Below, piece by piece: positions 1 through 8,997 of a stretch of 34,795 nucleotides of DNA. Positions within the stretch are counted from its first letter, which is position 1, and the number at the start of each line of letters is the position of its first letter. The notes beneath the pieces are model-generated. The model was not told where the DNA came from and did no database searches. It saw nothing but the letters and a program-made list of their open reading frames with translations. The stretch covers positions 1-34,795 of the forward strand of contig NZ_FQUZ01000033.1 in NCBI RefSeq assembly GCF_900129055.1, written 5' to 3'. The stretch comes from Lampropedia hyalina DSM 16112. Lineage in GTDB: Bacteria; Pseudomonadota; Gammaproteobacteria; Burkholderiales; Burkholderiaceae_C. The position numbers were made by a program, and so were the translations under genes.

Positions 1-263
1 GAATCGACCAGTGGTATCCCTCGTCAAAGCGTTGCTCGGACTGCGGATACACCATGCCAAAGATGCCTTTGAATGTGCGGCAGTGGACGTGCCCGGAATG
101 TGGAGAACACCACGACCGGGACGTGAACGCTGCGCGCAACGTACTGGCCGCCGGACTGGCGGTGTCAGCCCGTGGAGAAGCGGTAAGTCCTGTGGCTTTT
201 TGAGGCATGGGCACGGTTCTGTGAAGCGGGAATCCCCTGTCTTTAGGGAGGGGAGGATGTCAA
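1..263 (+). mobile_element. Right end of an IS200/IS605-type (IS608-like) insertion sequence, cut by the window edge
   Basis: The segment holds the 3' end of a tnpB-type gene followed by 60 bp of noncoding DNA that ends in a hairpin and then TCAA. The hairpin has arms TCCCCT (233-238) and AGGGGA (249-254) with a 10-nt loop, and TCAA lies at 260-263. In the IS200/IS605 family the ends are subterminal hairpins rather than terminal inverted repeats, and IS608 is cleaved on the right at TCAA; that is family knowledge. The element end at 263 is inferred from this motif. Whether a tnpA (Y1 transposase) partner exists cannot be seen because the element runs off the window. Confidence 0.75.
3..203 (+). 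CDS. tnpB: TnpB-type RNA-guided nuclease / IS605 OrfB transposase, C-terminal fragment
   Basis: The frame is open from the first complete codon at 3 to TGA at 201-203, giving 66 residues of a protein whose 5' part lies outside the window. It contains a C-terminal zinc ribbon with two cysteine pairs (CSDC near residue 12 and CPEC near residue 32), then the signature HHDRDVNAARNVL. The Asp of DRDVNAARN is the last acidic residue of the RuvC-like nuclease site in this family. TnpB proteins are RNA-guided DNA endonucleases carried by IS200/IS605 elements. The fragment is intact as far as visible, but the window edge hides whether the full gene is functional. Confidence 0.88.
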   Translation: MDQWYPSSKRCSDCGYTMPKMPLNVRQWTCPECGEHHDRDVNAARNVLAAGLAVSARGEAVSPVAF

Positions 264-279
264 ATGCACAGTCTTTGCA
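120..279 (+). ncRNA. Putative omega-RNA (TnpB guide RNA): scaffold from tnpB 3' end plus right end, guide from flank
   Basis: In characterised TnpB systems the guide RNA scaffold overlaps the 3' end of tnpB and the right end of the element, and the guide is the first roughly 16-20 nt of flanking DNA past the element. Applied here, the scaffold would end at TCAA (260-263) with the hairpin 233-254 just upstream, and the guide would start at 264 (ATGCACAGTCTTTGCAG). The 5' limit of 120 is a guess. No transcript evidence is available; this is inference from family behaviour. Confidence 0.4.
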
Positions 280-304
280 GAAAAAGTTGAAAGGGCCGCC
301 ATCC

Positions 305-331
305 TAACCTACCTATCGGTAGGTTATTTTT
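305..331 (+). promoter_or_regulatory. Perfect 9-bp palindrome upstream of the ABC exporter: operator or terminator
   Basis: Arms TAACCTACC (305-313) and GGTAGGTTA (318-326) flank a TATC centre, followed by TTTTT (327-331). Hairpin plus T-run would serve as a Rho-independent terminator for something upstream, for instance a gene interrupted by the insertion element. Its ACCTACC-n4-GGTAGGT symmetry is equally like operators bound by TetR/AcrR-type repressors, which often control exporter genes, and it sits 116 bp before the exporter start at 447. No regulator gene is present in the window, so the choice is open. Confidence 0.55.
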
Positions 332-446
332 ATCAGAACCAATACCCCGGCCAGGATGTACGGCTTCCAGACAGCCCCTGCCACACGCTTGCCATTCACA
401 TTCGGGGACAATAGGCCCTTTGCATCCACTGGCCTGCGGGCCTTTC

Positions 447-2285
447 ATGGAGAAGCCCTTGCTGCGCTGGTTTGAAAAACGCCTCGATCCCTTTCCGCCC
501 CCGGCTCCCACCCGCCCTCCACAGGGGCTGCTGGCGTTTCTGTGGGCGGCAACGCTGGGTTCGCGTGGCTACCTGCTGTTGCTGGCCGTACTCAGTGCCA
601 CCGTATCCATCTACGAGGCGTGGCTGTTCGCCTTTCTGGGACAGGTGGTCGATCACCTGAATGCCTGGCAGAACGGCACGCTGGACGCTGCCCAGCGCGA
701 CCGCACGATGGTCTGGATCATCGGCACGATGGCAGCCAGCATAGGGGTGGTGGCCCTGCGCACGATGGTGCAGCACCAGGTGCTGGCCATCAACTTTCCG
801 ATGCGGCTGCGCTGGAGCTTTCACCGGCTGATGCTGGGGCAGAGCATGTCTTTCTTTGCCGATGAATTCGCCGGGCGCGTCACCACCAAGGTGATGCAGA
901 CCGCGCTGGCCGTGCGCGAGGTGCTGCTGACGCTCAGCGAAGTGCTGCTGGGCATCGGCGTGTACTTCGTCACCATCATCGCGCTGGCCGGAGCCTTCGA
1001 TGCGCAACTGATGCTGCCGTTCGTTGCCTGGATCGTGCTGTACGGCGCATCGATGGCCTATTTCGTGCCGCGCCTGGGCAAGGTCGGCAAGGAGCAGGCC
1101 GATGCCCGCTCCAGCATGACGGGCCGCATCACCGATGCCTACACCAACATCACCACCGTGAAGCTGTTCGCCCACACCCGCCGCGAGGCCGATTTCGCCC
1201 GCGCCGCGATGGAGGATTTCATGCACACCGGCTACCGCCAGATGCGGCTCATCAGCTGGTTCGAGATCGTCAATCAGACGCTGGTGGTCGCACTGATTCT
1301 GGGTGCGGGCGGCTATGCGGTCTGGCTGTGGAGCCACGATGTGGTCTCTGCCGGTGCAGTGGCTGCCGTCACCGCCATGAGCCTGCGCGTCAATGGCATG
1401 TCGCACTGGATCATGTGGCAGATGGCCTCCCTGTTCGAAAGCATCGGCACGGTGCAGGATGGCATTGCCACGCTCACGAAGGCGCAGACCGTGCGCGACG
1501 CACCCGATGCCGCCCCCTTGCAGGTGCAGCGCGGCGAAGTGCGCTTCGAGCAGGTTAGCTTCCACTACAACGGCGAAAAACAGGTCATCGACCGGCTCGA
1601 TCTCACCGTCCAGCCCGGCGAGAAAATCGGTCTGGTCGGGCGTTCCGGCGCGGGAAAATCCACGCTGGTGAACCTGCTGCTGCGCTTCCACGACCTCGAC
1701 GAGGGCCGGATTCTGATCGACGGTCAGGACATTGCCCACGTCACCCAGGACAGCCTGCGCGAAGCCATCGGCATGGTGACGCAGGACACCTCGCTGCTGC
1801 ACCGCTCCATCCGCAACAACATTGCCTATGGCCGCCCGAGTGCCAGCGAGGCAGAAATCCACACTGCGGCCGAGCGGGCACAGGCGGCAGGCTTCATCGG
1901 GGAACTGAGCGATCCACAAGGGCGCAGTGGTTACGACACCCATGTGGGCGAGCGCGGCGTGAAGCTCTCCGGTGGGCAACGCCAGCGCGTTGCGATTGCC
2001 CGCGTGATGCTGAAGAACGCCCCGATCCTGCTGCTGGACGAAGCCACCAGCGCGCTGGATTCCGAAGTGGAGGTGGCCATTCAGGACAGCCTGAACGAGA
2101 TGATGCAGGGCAAGACCGTGATTGCGATTGCGCACCGCCTCTCCACCATCGCCGCCATGGACCGGCTGGTGGTGATGGAACAGGGGCGCATCGTCGAACA
2201 GGGCAGCCACGAAGAACTGCTGGCGCAAAATGGCCTGTATGCGCGGCTGTGGCAACACCAGAGCGGCGGCTTTCTGGGGCAGTGA
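447..2285 (+). CDS. ABC exporter half-transporter (fused membrane and ATPase domains), MsbA-like
   Basis: The 612-residue protein has the order of a type IV ABC exporter half-transporter: about six membrane segments in the first 330 residues, then a nucleotide-binding domain. Visible motifs are Walker A GRSGAGKST (398-406), signature LSGGQ (507-511), Walker B ILLLDE (527-532) and the H-loop His (563) in AHRLST. Such proteins act as homodimers in the inner membrane and export lipids, peptides or drugs; the substrate cannot be read here. A TTG at 420 would extend the frame by nine residues, but the ATG at 447 gives a more typical N-terminus. The gene appears monocistronic: an insertion-sequence end lies upstream and a terminator follows at 2307. 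The length is normal for the family. Confidence 0.93.
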   Translation: MEKPLLRWFEKRLDPFPPPAPTRPPQGLLAFLWAATLGSRGYLLLLAVLSATVSIYEAWLFAFLGQVVDHLNAWQNGTLDAAQRDRTMVWIIGTMAASIGVVALRTMVQHQVLAINFPMRLRWSFHRLMLGQSMSFFADEFAGRVTTKVMQTALAVREVLLTLSEVLLGIGVYFVTIIALAGAFDAQLMLPFVAWIVLYGASMAYFVPRLGKVGKEQADARSSMTGRITDAYTNITTVKLFAHTRREADFARAAMEDFMHTGYRQMRLISWFEIVNQTLVVALILGAGGYAVWLWSHDVVSAGAVAAVTAMSLRVNGMSHWIMWQMASLFESIGTVQDGIATLTKAQTVRDAPDAAPLQVQRGEVRFEQVSFHYNGEKQVIDRLDLTVQPGEKIGLVGRSGAGKSTLVNLLLRFHDLDEGRILIDGQDIAHVTQDSLREAIGMVTQDTSLLHRSIRNNIAYGRPSASEAEIHTAAERAQAAGFIGELSDPQGRSGYDTHVGERGVKLSGGQRQRVAIARVMLKNAPILLLDEATSALDSEVEVAIQDSLNEMMQGKTVIAIAHRLSTIAAMDRLVVMEQGRIVEQGSHEELLAQNGLYARLWQHQSGGFLGQ

Positions 2286-2306
2286 TGCGCCCGATGCGCA
2301 GAACCG

Positions 2307-2329
2307 GCCAGGGCGAATCCCGGCTTTTT
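2307..2329 (+). terminator. Rho-independent terminator after the ABC exporter
   Basis: A GC-rich stem (GCC, bulged A, GGG / CCCGGC, 2307-2324) with the loop CGAAT is followed by TTTTT (2325-2329), starting 21 bp after the exporter stop codon. Confidence 0.65.
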
Positions 2330-2396
2330 CTGCCCTGCACGGTGCTGCATTGCGCTGCGGGGCGGCTGGAGAGGGCTACACTTTGCCCCTGTCAAG

Positions 2397-2565
2397 CTAG
2401 GGAAGGTCTGCAAAACTCTTGCGGTAAGCACGCGCCCGCCAGTGGGATGCAGCGCAAGGCGGATTTTGCGGTCAATAGCGGGGCTATTGACCGCTGCAAG
2501 CCAACGCGGCGATGCGCCCAGTGGCGGGATGCGGGCGGCGCAAGAGTTTTGCAGACCTTCCCTAG
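2397..2565. mobile_element. MITE-like nonautonomous element, 161 bp, with CTAG flanks (IS5-like ends)
   Basis: Perfect 23-bp inverted repeats lie at 2401-2423 and 2539-2561 (both begin GGAAGGTCTGC read inward) and are flanked by CTAG at 2397-2400 and 2562-2565. A second perfect 12-bp inverted repeat sits at the exact centre (2468-2479 and 2483-2494, GGG loop). The two 79-nt arms also share stretches between these, such as CCCGCCA-n-TGGG, so the whole unit is one imperfect palindrome. No coding capacity is present. CTAG target duplications and GGAAGGT-type ends recall IS5-family elements; that assignment is from memory. It lies between the exporter terminator and pncB. Confidence 0.8.
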
Positions 2566-2661
2566 CATGGACACCGACCCCGACTCTGCCCACCGCCAGA
2601 CATTCCAGCGGCAGACTGCGCCCGCCAGTCCTGCCGCATGACCCATTCCACGCATTGAAAC

Positions 2662-3858
2662 ATGGACGCTCCCATCATCCACAGCCTGCTGGACACCGAC
2701 CTGTACAAGTTCACCATGTGGCAGGCCATGCTGCACAACCACCCGCAGACCCAGGCCGAGTACCGCTTCGTCTGCCGCAAAAAACCCGCCTACCCGCTCA
2801 GCCATCTGTTGCCCGCCATTGAGCGCGAACTGGATGCACTGTGCGAACTGCGCTTGCGTGCCGATGAACTGGACTTTCTGGGCAGAATGCGCTTCATCAA
2901 ATCCGACTTTGTGGACTTTCTGCGCATCTTCCAGTTCCAGCGCAACTTCATCCGCGCCTGGGCCGATGGAGACGACTTGCACATCGTCGCCCGTGGCCCG
3001 CAAGTGCATGTGATGGCCTTTGAAATCTTTGTGCTGGCAATCGTCAATCAGTTGTATTTTCGCCAGTTCGATGCCGAATCCGCCCTCGCCGAAGGCCAGC
3101 GACGGCTGGATACCAAGGTCGCGGAACTCAAGGCCCTGGCACGCGAGACCGCGCTGCGCCACCCCTTCGAGCTGTTCGACTTCGGGGTGCGCCGCCGCTA
3201 CTCTGCCGACTGGCAACGCCATGTGGTGCAAACCTTTGCGAATGAAACCCCGCAATGGTTCAAGGGCACCTCCAATGTGCTGTTGGCCAAAGACCTGGGG
3301 CTGGTGCCCATCGGCACGATGGCGCACGAATACTTCCAGACCTACCAGGCCCTGGGCGTGGTGCAGTTGCGCAACTTCCAGAAAGCCGCGCTGGAGAGCT
3401 GGGTGCAGGAATACCGGGGCGATCTGGGTATCGCGCTGACCGATACCATCGGCATGGATGCCTTCCTGCGCGACTTTGACCTGTACTTCGCCAAGCTGTT
3501 CGACGGCCTGCGCCACGACTCGGGCGACCCCATCGCCTGGGGTGAAAAAGCCCTGGGGCACTACACCAGACTGCGCATCGACGCGCACACCAAGCGGCTG
3601 GTTTTCTCCGATGGCCTGAACGTGCCGCAAGCCCTGCGCCTGTACCACCACTTTGGCGACCGCACCCAGTGCGGTTTCGGCATCGGCACACAACTGACCA
3701 ATGACATGGGACTGGCCCCACTGTCCATCGTCATGAAACTCACCGAAGCGAATGGCCAGCCCGTCGCCAAAATCTCCGACTCGCCCGGCAAGCTGCTCTG
3801 CGACGACCAGACCTTCCTGGACTACCTGCGCCAGGTGTTCCACGTTCCCAGCCCATGA
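2662..3858 (+). CDS. pncB: Nicotinate phosphoribosyltransferase
   Basis: PncB joins nicotinate and PRPP, using ATP, to give nicotinate mononucleotide, the entry step of the Preiss-Handler route to NAD. The 398-residue length matches E. coli PncB (400), and the protein resembles it from end to end: [16 protein letters not shown] near the N-terminus, [41 protein letters not shown] and [10 protein letters not shown]. His222, in GTMAHEYFQ, corresponds to the autophosphorylated histidine of the family. The ATG at 2662 has no strong ribosome-binding site but gives the expected N-terminus. The stop overlaps the next start (ATGA at 3855-3858), so the two genes are probably translationally coupled. 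Promoter unclear; the MITE ends 96 bp upstream. Confidence 0.97.
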   Translation: MDAPIIHSLLDTDLYKFTMWQAMLHNHPQTQAEYRFVCRKKPAYPLSHLLPAIERELDALCELRLRADELDFLGRMRFIKSDFVDFLRIFQFQRNFIRAWADGDDLHIVARGPQVHVMAFEIFVLAIVNQLYFRQFDAESALAEGQRRLDTKVAELKALARETALRHPFELFDFGVRRRYSADWQRHVVQTFANETPQWFKGTSNVLLAKDLGLVPIGTMAHEYFQTYQALGVVQLRNFQKAALESWVQEYRGDLGIALTDTIGMDAFLRDFDLYFAKLFDGLRHDSGDPIAWGEKALGHYTRLRIDAHTKRLVFSDGLNVPQALRLYHHFGDRTQCGFGIGTQLTNDMGLAPLSIVMKLTEANGQPVAKISDSPGKLLCDDQTFLDYLRQVFHVPSP

Positions 3859-4973
3859 CCCTCCATCTGTCCACCATGCCCGCCTGCCCTGCCCTGTACG
3901 ATCTGGCCATCTTCATTGGCCGTTTCCAGCCGCCCCACCGGGGCCATCTGGACATGCTGGAGCACGCTTTTCAGGTCGCACACCGGGTCGTCGTCGTCAT
4001 CGGCACCGCCGGGCAGGCACGCACGCCCAAGAACCCCTTCACCTGGCAGGAACGCCGCGACATGATCGATGCCGCCCTGTCCCCGGCACAGCGCGAACGC
4101 GTTCACTACCTGCCCATGCGCGACTTCTACAACGAAGCACGCTGGGTCGAAGCCGTCACCCAGGGCGTGGCGCAAACCTGGGCTACAGTGGCCAAGGCCG
4201 ATGGCACGGCGGCCACACCGCGCACCGCACTGCTGGCACACTTCAAGGATGCCAGCAGCAGTTACCTGACACAGTTCCCGCACTGGCAGATGGAGCAACT
4301 GCCACGCCAGCACGACATCGATGCCACGCAAATCCGCGATGCCTTGTTTGGCACGGCCAGCCACCACACGCCCCCGCTCCAGCAACTTCTGCACACCCAC
4401 CTGCACCCCAGCACCTGCGACTGGCTGGCACACTGGTGCGAAGGGGCAGATTTTGTACGCTTGCAGCAGGAATGGCAGATGCTGCGCGACTACCGCGCCA
4501 GTTGGGCCAGCGCGCCTTTTCCGCCGGTCTTCGTCACCGTCGATGCGCTGCTGCAATGCCAGGGCCAGGTGCTGTTGATCGAACGCGGTCATGCCCCCGG
4601 AAAGGGCCTGCTGGCCTTGCCGGGCGGCTTTCTGGAGCAGCGCGACACCCTGTGGCAATCATGCCTGCGCGAACTCGCCGAAGAAACCCACCTGACACTG
4701 GACGATGCACGCTGGCAGGCCGCATTCGTGCAAAGCCGCGTCTTCGACCACCCGGATCGCAGCCTGCGCGGGCGCACCATCACGCATGTATTCCAGTTCA
4801 ACCTGGGCGATCAGCCACTACCGCCAGTGCAGGGAGGCGACGATGCCCGACACGCCCACTGGATTCCGGTTGCCGACATCGCCCACCAGTCAGATCGCTT
4901 CTTCGACGACCACTTCCACATTCTGCAAACCATGCTGGACTTGGAGACGGATGGCGGCACGCCTTCCACCTGA
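3855..4973 (+). CDS. nadM: Bifunctional NadM-type nicotinamide-nucleotide adenylyltransferase / Nudix hydrolase
   Basis: The 372-residue protein fuses two domains. The N-terminal nucleotidyltransferase (about 12-190) has [10 protein letters not shown], with the catalytic HxGH at 28-31, and an ATQIR version of the ISSTxxR ATP motif (157-161). The C-terminal Nudix domain (about 215-365) has its box from Gly258 to Leu280, including RELAEET. The first Nudix glutamate is Asp264 and the late glycycine position of the consensus is His279, so the box is slightly divergent. Relatives in Synechocystis and Francisella adenylylate NMN to NAD, and the Nudix part cleaves ADP-ribose-type substrates. Overlap with pncB marks a NAD-synthesis operon. 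A second in-frame ATG at 3876 is a possible start. Confidence 0.93.
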   Translation: MTLHLSTMPACPALYDLAIFIGRFQPPHRGHLDMLEHAFQVAHRVVVVIGTAGQARTPKNPFTWQERRDMIDAALSPAQRERVHYLPMRDFYNEARWVEAVTQGVAQTWATVAKADGTAATPRTALLAHFKDASSSYLTQFPHWQMEQLPRQHDIDATQIRDALFGTASHHTPPLQQLLHTHLHPSTCDWLAHWCEGADFVRLQQEWQMLRDYRASWASAPFPPVFVTVDALLQCQGQVLLIERGHAPGKGLLALPGGFLEQRDTLWQSCLRELAEETHLTLDDARWQAAFVQSRVFDHPDRSLRGRTITHVFQFNLGDQPLPPVQGGDDARHAHWIPVADIAHQSDRFFDDHFHILQTMLDLETDGGTPST

Positions 4974-4991
4974 TGGAACCCAATCCATCAG
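4970..4991. terminator. Hairpin at the convergent ends of nadM and the SURF1 gene
   Basis: A perfect 8-bp stem, CTGATGGA (4970-4977) and TCCATCAG (4984-4991), with a 6-nt loop begins at the nadM stop codon and fills the short gap between convergent genes. No T-run follows on either strand, so termination is possible but unproven. Confidence 0.4.
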
Positions 4992-5006
4992 ACAGAACGT
5001 ACCGCT

Positions 5007-5810
5007 TCAATCGTCCAGCCGTGAATCCGCATCGTCGCGCAACGCACTGGCGGGATTGCGCCACTCGGTTCGGATGAAGTAGATCAGCGCGATCACGTTC
5101 ATCACCGCCAGACCAAACCAGGTCAGTGCGTAGCTCAGGTGGTTGTTGCGGAACTGGATCACCGTTAGGCCACCGCGCGGCCAGCCCCCCGGATTGGGCG
5201 TAGCATCGGCATCGACAAAGTACGGTGCCGTCCGGTCAAGCCCTCGCACATCCGTCATGGCGGCCAGATCACGGTGGTACCAGCGGTCTTCGGCAGCGAC
5301 GTTGTTGCGCACGAACAGACCCTGTGTTTCCGCCATGCGCAGCAAGCCAATGACCTCTACAGACTCGGCAGGCAAGGCTTCCTGGCGGCTATCAGGGCGG
5401 CGTTTTTCATTGGGCACAAAGCCCCGGTTGATCCAGACAATGTCGTCGCTGGTTTCCAGCGGTGTCATCACCCAGTAGCCCGGCCCCAGCAGCGAATTGG
5501 CATAGACCTGCACTTCCCGCTCATGCAGGAACCGCCCCTGCAAGCGCACCCGCAGGTACTCATACTGACTGCGCGGGTCTGCACTCTCGTTCCACTGCAA
5601 CAGTCCCGGCGGGCTGACCGGCTCCGCATGAACCCGGCCATCGATGCGGGCCATCAAGTCCTTCTTCCAGGCGAGGCGTTGCACCTGCCAGCTACCCAAT
5701 GCCAGAAACGTGCCCAGAGTCAGCACCAGAAAAAGAAAAACAGCCCCGCGCAGCAAGGACTGCGACCGGGGCTGTGGATCTGTGAAATTGCTCTCAGCCA
5801 TACGCTCCAT
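5007..5810 (-). CDS. SURF1/Shy1-family oxidase assembly protein
   Basis: SURF1-family proteins are inner-membrane assembly factors for haem-copper oxidases, acting at or near haem insertion into subunit I. The 267-residue protein has the family layout: one membrane helix near the N-terminus (about 22-45, containing LGSWQVQRL), a large periplasmic domain and a second helix near the C-terminus (about 228-250). A GAGG ribosome-binding site lies five bases before the ATG at 5810; another ATG at 5801 is less well placed. It is the last gene of the cyo operon, 45 bp after cyoD, which supports a role in maturing this oxidase. No haem O synthase (cyoE) follows it. Confidence 0.93.
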   Translation of the reverse strand: MERMAESNFTDPQPRSQSLLRGAVFLFLVLTLGTFLALGSWQVQRLAWKKDLMARIDGRVHAEPVSPPGLLQWNESADPRSQYEYLRVRLQGRFLHEREVQVYANSLLGPGYWVMTPLETSDDIVWINRGFVPNEKRRPDSRQEALPAESVEVIGLLRMAETQGLFVRNNVAAEDRWYHRDLAAMTDVRGLDRTAPYFVDADATPNPGGWPRGGLTVIQFRNNHLSYALTWFGLAVMNVIALIYFIRTEWRNPASALRDDADSRLDD

Positions 5811-5855
5811 GCTTACCTCAGAAAAGAGGCCAGTATAAGCGAGGCCAAGAGGGTA

Positions 5856-6248
5856 TCAGCGGCGGATGTCGCTTGCGCTGGGGGGCACGTATTCCTTGTC
5901 GTGGATATGCGGCATCATATTGTCTTCCAAATGGCTCATGACCCACATCGAACCCACGAAGGCAATGGCAATGGTAATCACCGTGAAAACCATGGCGATG
6001 ACAATCCAGCCACCTTCAGAGCGGGGGTTCATGTGCAGGAAGTACACCATGTGCACCAGCATCTGTACCAAACCCAAACCCAGAATCCAGCCCACTGTAG
6101 CGGTCTTGCTGTCGAGTACATCGGCCATGACCAGCCAGAATGGAATCACTGTCAGGATGACGGACAGGACAAAGCCAATCACATAATCCTTCAGTGTGCC
6201 GTGCCCGGCCTCGGTGTGTGCCGGCTGTGTGTGTTGATGGCTGCTCAT
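5856..6248 (-). CDS. cyoD: Cytochrome bo3 ubiquinol oxidase subunit IV
   Basis: CyoD is the small three-helix subunit that helps assemble and stabilise the bo3 oxidase in the inner membrane. The 130-residue product has a His-containing N-terminus, three hydrophobic helices (about 22-44, 50-72, 80-104) and the family pattern LVQMLVHMVYFLHMNP. The start is the ATG at 6248, which overlaps the cyoC stop (ATGA, 6245-6248); longer readings enter cyoC. E. coli CyoD is 109 residues, so this one is slightly longer at the C-terminus. Confidence 0.95.
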   Translation of the reverse strand: MSSHQHTQPAHTEAGHGTLKDYVIGFVLSVILTVIPFWLVMADVLDSKTATVGWILGLGLVQMLVHMVYFLHMNPRSEGGWIVIAMVFTVITIAIAFVGSMWVMSHLEDNMMPHIHDKEYVPPSASDIRR

Positions 6249-6913
6249 CCCACCACTCCCATCAGGTAAACAAAAGAAAAGACGCAAATCCAGATCACAT
6301 CCAGGAAGTGCCAGAACATCGACAGGCACATCAGACGGCGGTGGTTGGCAGCAATCAACCCGAACTTGCGAATCTGGAACACCAGCACCACGAGCCAGAT
6401 CGTACCGAAAGTCACGTGCAGACCGTGTGTTCCCACCAGGGTGAAGAAGGCCGACAGGAAGGCACTGCGCTGGGGCGTCGCACCAATGTGAATCAGGTGA
6501 TAGAACTCATAGACTTCAATGGCCAGAAAGGCCAGTCCGAACAAACCGGTCACCAGGAGCCAGTTGATGGTCGCCTTCACATTGCCCTTGTAGGACTGCA
6601 ACATCGCAAACCCAAAGGTAATGGACGAAAGCAGCAGCATGAAGGTATTGACCAGAATCAGCGGCAGCGCAAACAGATCGGCAGGAGACGGACCTGCCGC
6701 ATAGTTGCGCCCCACGACGGCATAGACGGCGAACATGATGGCGAAGATCAGGCAATCCGTCATGAGGTAGATCCAGAATCCTACCCCGGTATTACCGGAC
6801 ACCGAATGCCCATGACCATCTCCGTGGTCGTGGTGGGGTTCCTCGACTATGTAATAGACCCGCTCGCCCGCAGTGGTCGCTGCGGTGGGCGCGTGTGTGC
6901 TTGCTGTTGTCAT
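6245..6913 (-). CDS. cyoC: Cytochrome bo3 ubiquinol oxidase subunit III
   Basis: CyoC is subunit III, a five-helix membrane protein that packs against subunit I. The 222-residue sequence has a His-rich N-terminal tail (HHDHGDGHGH near 27-36), then GFWIYLMTDCLIFA, typical of the quinol-oxidase type, followed by EVYEFYHL and FFTLVGTHGLHVTFG. The ATG at 6913 lies 29 bp after the cyoB stop, with only a weak purine-rich site (AGGGAAA) upstream. It is followed by cyoD with a 4-bp overlap. Confidence 0.96.
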   Translation of the reverse strand: MTTASTHAPTAATTAGERVYYIVEEPHHDHGDGHGHSVSGNTGVGFWIYLMTDCLIFAIMFAVYAVVGRNYAAGPSPADLFALPLILVNTFMLLLSSITFGFAMLQSYKGNVKATINWLLVTGLFGLAFLAIEVYEFYHLIHIGATPQRSAFLSAFFTLVGTHGLHVTFGTIWLVVLVFQIRKFGLIAANHRRLMCLSMFWHFLDVIWICVFSFVYLMGVVG

Positions 6914-6942
6914 GTTGAATGAATTTCCCTGTTTCGATTGGG

Positions 6943-8976
6943 TCAGTGGGCCTTTGCTGCCTGAGCGAGCAGACGGGTACGCTCTTCCTCGGTCTTGGCA
7001 ACCTCATCGGCAGGAATGTAGTAGTCACGGTCGTAATTGAACGTGTGGTAAATGGTGAACCCAATCAGCCCCAGGAACGAGGCAATGGCAAGCCACCAGA
7101 TATACCAGATCAATGCAAAACCCAATACCACGCTCAGGCCGGCAATCACAATGCCGCTACCAGTACTCTTGGGCATGTGAACCGGAACAAAACCGTTCAG
7201 GGGACGCTTGTAGCCATGCTTTTTCATGTCCCACCAAGGATCGACATCGTGCACGACAGGGGTAAACGCAAAGTTATAGGCAGGAGGAGGCGAAGAGGTG
7301 GCCCATTCCAGACTGCGGCCATCGCCCCAGCTGTCGCCTGTCAGGTCACGGGTCTTCTCGCGTTGCAGCCAACCCACGAAGATGGACAGTACGAACGAAA
7401 CGATACCGAACAGAATGAGCACGCCACCAATCAGTGCCACGATGAAGTAAGGCTGGAGGGAGGTGTCCTCAAACTGGCTCAGACGACGGGTCACACCCAT
7501 CAGACCGAGAATGTACAGCGGCATGAAGGCCACCCAGAAGCCAATCTGCCAGCACCAGAAGGAGACCCTACCCCAGAAATCGTTCATCTTGAAGCCGAAC
7601 GCCTTGGGGAACCAGAACACGATACCGGCAAACAGACCGAACACCACGCCACCAATAATGGTGTTGTGGAAGTGGGCCACCAGGAACAGGCTGTTGTGCA
7701 GCATGAAGTCGGCCGCAGGAATGGCCAGCATCACACCCGTCATGCCACCGATCACGAAAGTCAGCATAAAGCCAATGGTCCACAGCATGGGCAGTTCCAT
7801 GCGAATGCGGCCCTTGTACATGGTGAACAACCAGTTGAAGATTTTCGCCCCGGTCGGAATGGAAATAATCATGGTCATGATGCCAAAGAAGGCATTGACG
7901 CTGGCTCCCGATCCCATCGTGAAGAAGTGATGCAGCCACACCAGATAGGACAGGATCAGGATGGACATCGTGGCATACACCATGGAGGCGTAACCAAAGA
8001 GACGCTTCTTCGTGAAGACCGGCACAATCTCCGAGAAAATACCAAAGGCGGGCAACACCAGCACATAGACTTCAGGGTGACCAAAAATCCAGACCAGGTT
8101 CACGAACATCATGGGGTTGCCACCCAGCTGGTTGGTGAAGAAGTTGGTTCCCAGATAGCGATCCATTGTCAGCAGCACCAGGGCAGCCGTCAGAATGGGA
8201 TACACCGCCAGAATCAGGATGTTGCTGGCAAAGGAAGTCCATACAAAGATGGGCATGCGCATCCAGGTCATGCCAGGCGCACGCATCTTGATGATGGTCG
8301 CCACGATGTTGATGGAGCCCAGCGTAGTTCCTACCCCGGCAATGTTCAGAGACCACAAGTAATAGTCCATCCCGGTGTTCGGACTGTAGTCAATCCCCGT
8401 CAGCGGTGGATAAACCAGCCAGCCTGCCTGTGCGAATTCACCCACAAACAGCGAAATCATGATGAGCATCGCACCCGCAGTGGTCAGCCAGAAACCCAGG
8501 TTGTTGAGGAACGGGAAGGCCACATCGCGCGCACCCAGTTGCAGGGGCACAAGATAGTTGAAGAAACCCACCAGCATGGGAGTGGCCACGAAGAAGATCA
8601 TGATGACACCGTGCACGGTGAACACCTGATCGTAGTGGTGGGCATTCAGATAGCCTTCACTGCCCCCTGAGGCCATGGCCTGGTGGATACGCATCATCAG
8701 CGCGTCCGCAAAACCACGCAGCAACATGACGATCCCGAGAATCATGTACATGATGCCGATCTTCTTGTGATCGATGGTGGTGAACCATTCGCGCCACAGG
8801 TAACCCCAGAGCCGGTATTTGGTCAGCAATGCCAGACCGGCCAGCGAGCCCAGCATGACGGCCACGAACGTCGCCATGATGACGGGCTCGTGCAGCATTG
8901 GGAAAGTATGGTAATCGAACGTGATCCGTCCCAGGAGCGGATGGACGTTTTCATTGAGAAATGCCGCAGCAGACAT
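6943..8976 (-). CDS. cyoB: Cytochrome bo3 ubiquinol oxidase subunit I
   Basis: CyoB carries the catalytic core: low-spin haem b, the haem o3-CuB centre and the quinol site. Metal-ligand histidines are visible at His122, His300 (GHPEVY), His349-His350 (LHHFF), His435 and His437 (HFHN), each 16 residues later than the E. coli counterparts. The ubiquinone-site residues of E. coli CyoB (Arg71, Asp75, His98, Gln101) are matched by Arg87, Asp91, His114 and Gln117, so this is a quinol and not a cytochrome c oxidase. The 677-residue length fits the family (663 in E. coli). The ATG at 8976 is 21 bp after the cyoA stop, with AGGA upstream. Confidence 0.98.
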   Translation of the reverse strand: MSAAAFLNENVHPLLGRITFDYHTFPMLHEPVIMATFVAVMLGSLAGLALLTKYRLWGYLWREWFTTIDHKKIGIMYMILGIVMLLRGFADALMMRIHQAMASGGSEGYLNAHHYDQVFTVHGVIMIFFVATPMLVGFFNYLVPLQLGARDVAFPFLNNLGFWLTTAGAMLIMISLFVGEFAQAGWLVYPPLTGIDYSPNTGMDYYLWSLNIAGVGTTLGSINIVATIIKMRAPGMTWMRMPIFVWTSFASNILILAVYPILTAALVLLTMDRYLGTNFFTNQLGGNPMMFVNLVWIFGHPEVYVLVLPAFGIFSEIVPVFTKKRLFGYASMVYATMSILILSYLVWLHHFFTMGSGASVNAFFGIMTMIISIPTGAKIFNWLFTMYKGRIRMELPMLWTIGFMLTFVIGGMTGVMLAIPAADFMLHNSLFLVAHFHNTIIGGVVFGLFAGIVFWFPKAFGFKMNDFWGRVSFWCWQIGFWVAFMPLYILGLMGVTRRLSQFEDTSLQPYFIVALIGGVLILFGIVSFVLSIFVGWLQREKTRDLTGDSWGDGRSLEWATSSPPPAYNFAFTPVVHDVDPWWDMKKHGYKRPLNGFVPVHMPKSTGSGIVIAGLSVVLGFALIWYIWWLAIASFLGLIGFTIYHTFNYDRDYYIPADEVAKTEEERTRLLAQAAKAH

Positions 8977-8997
8977 GATTTCTGGATTCCTGGAAAA

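Noticed and set aside
6919..8670. Long plus-strand frame opposite cyoB
   Set aside because: The residues are His/Gln/Glu-rich shadow sequence; the minus strand shows all CyoB ligand motifs.
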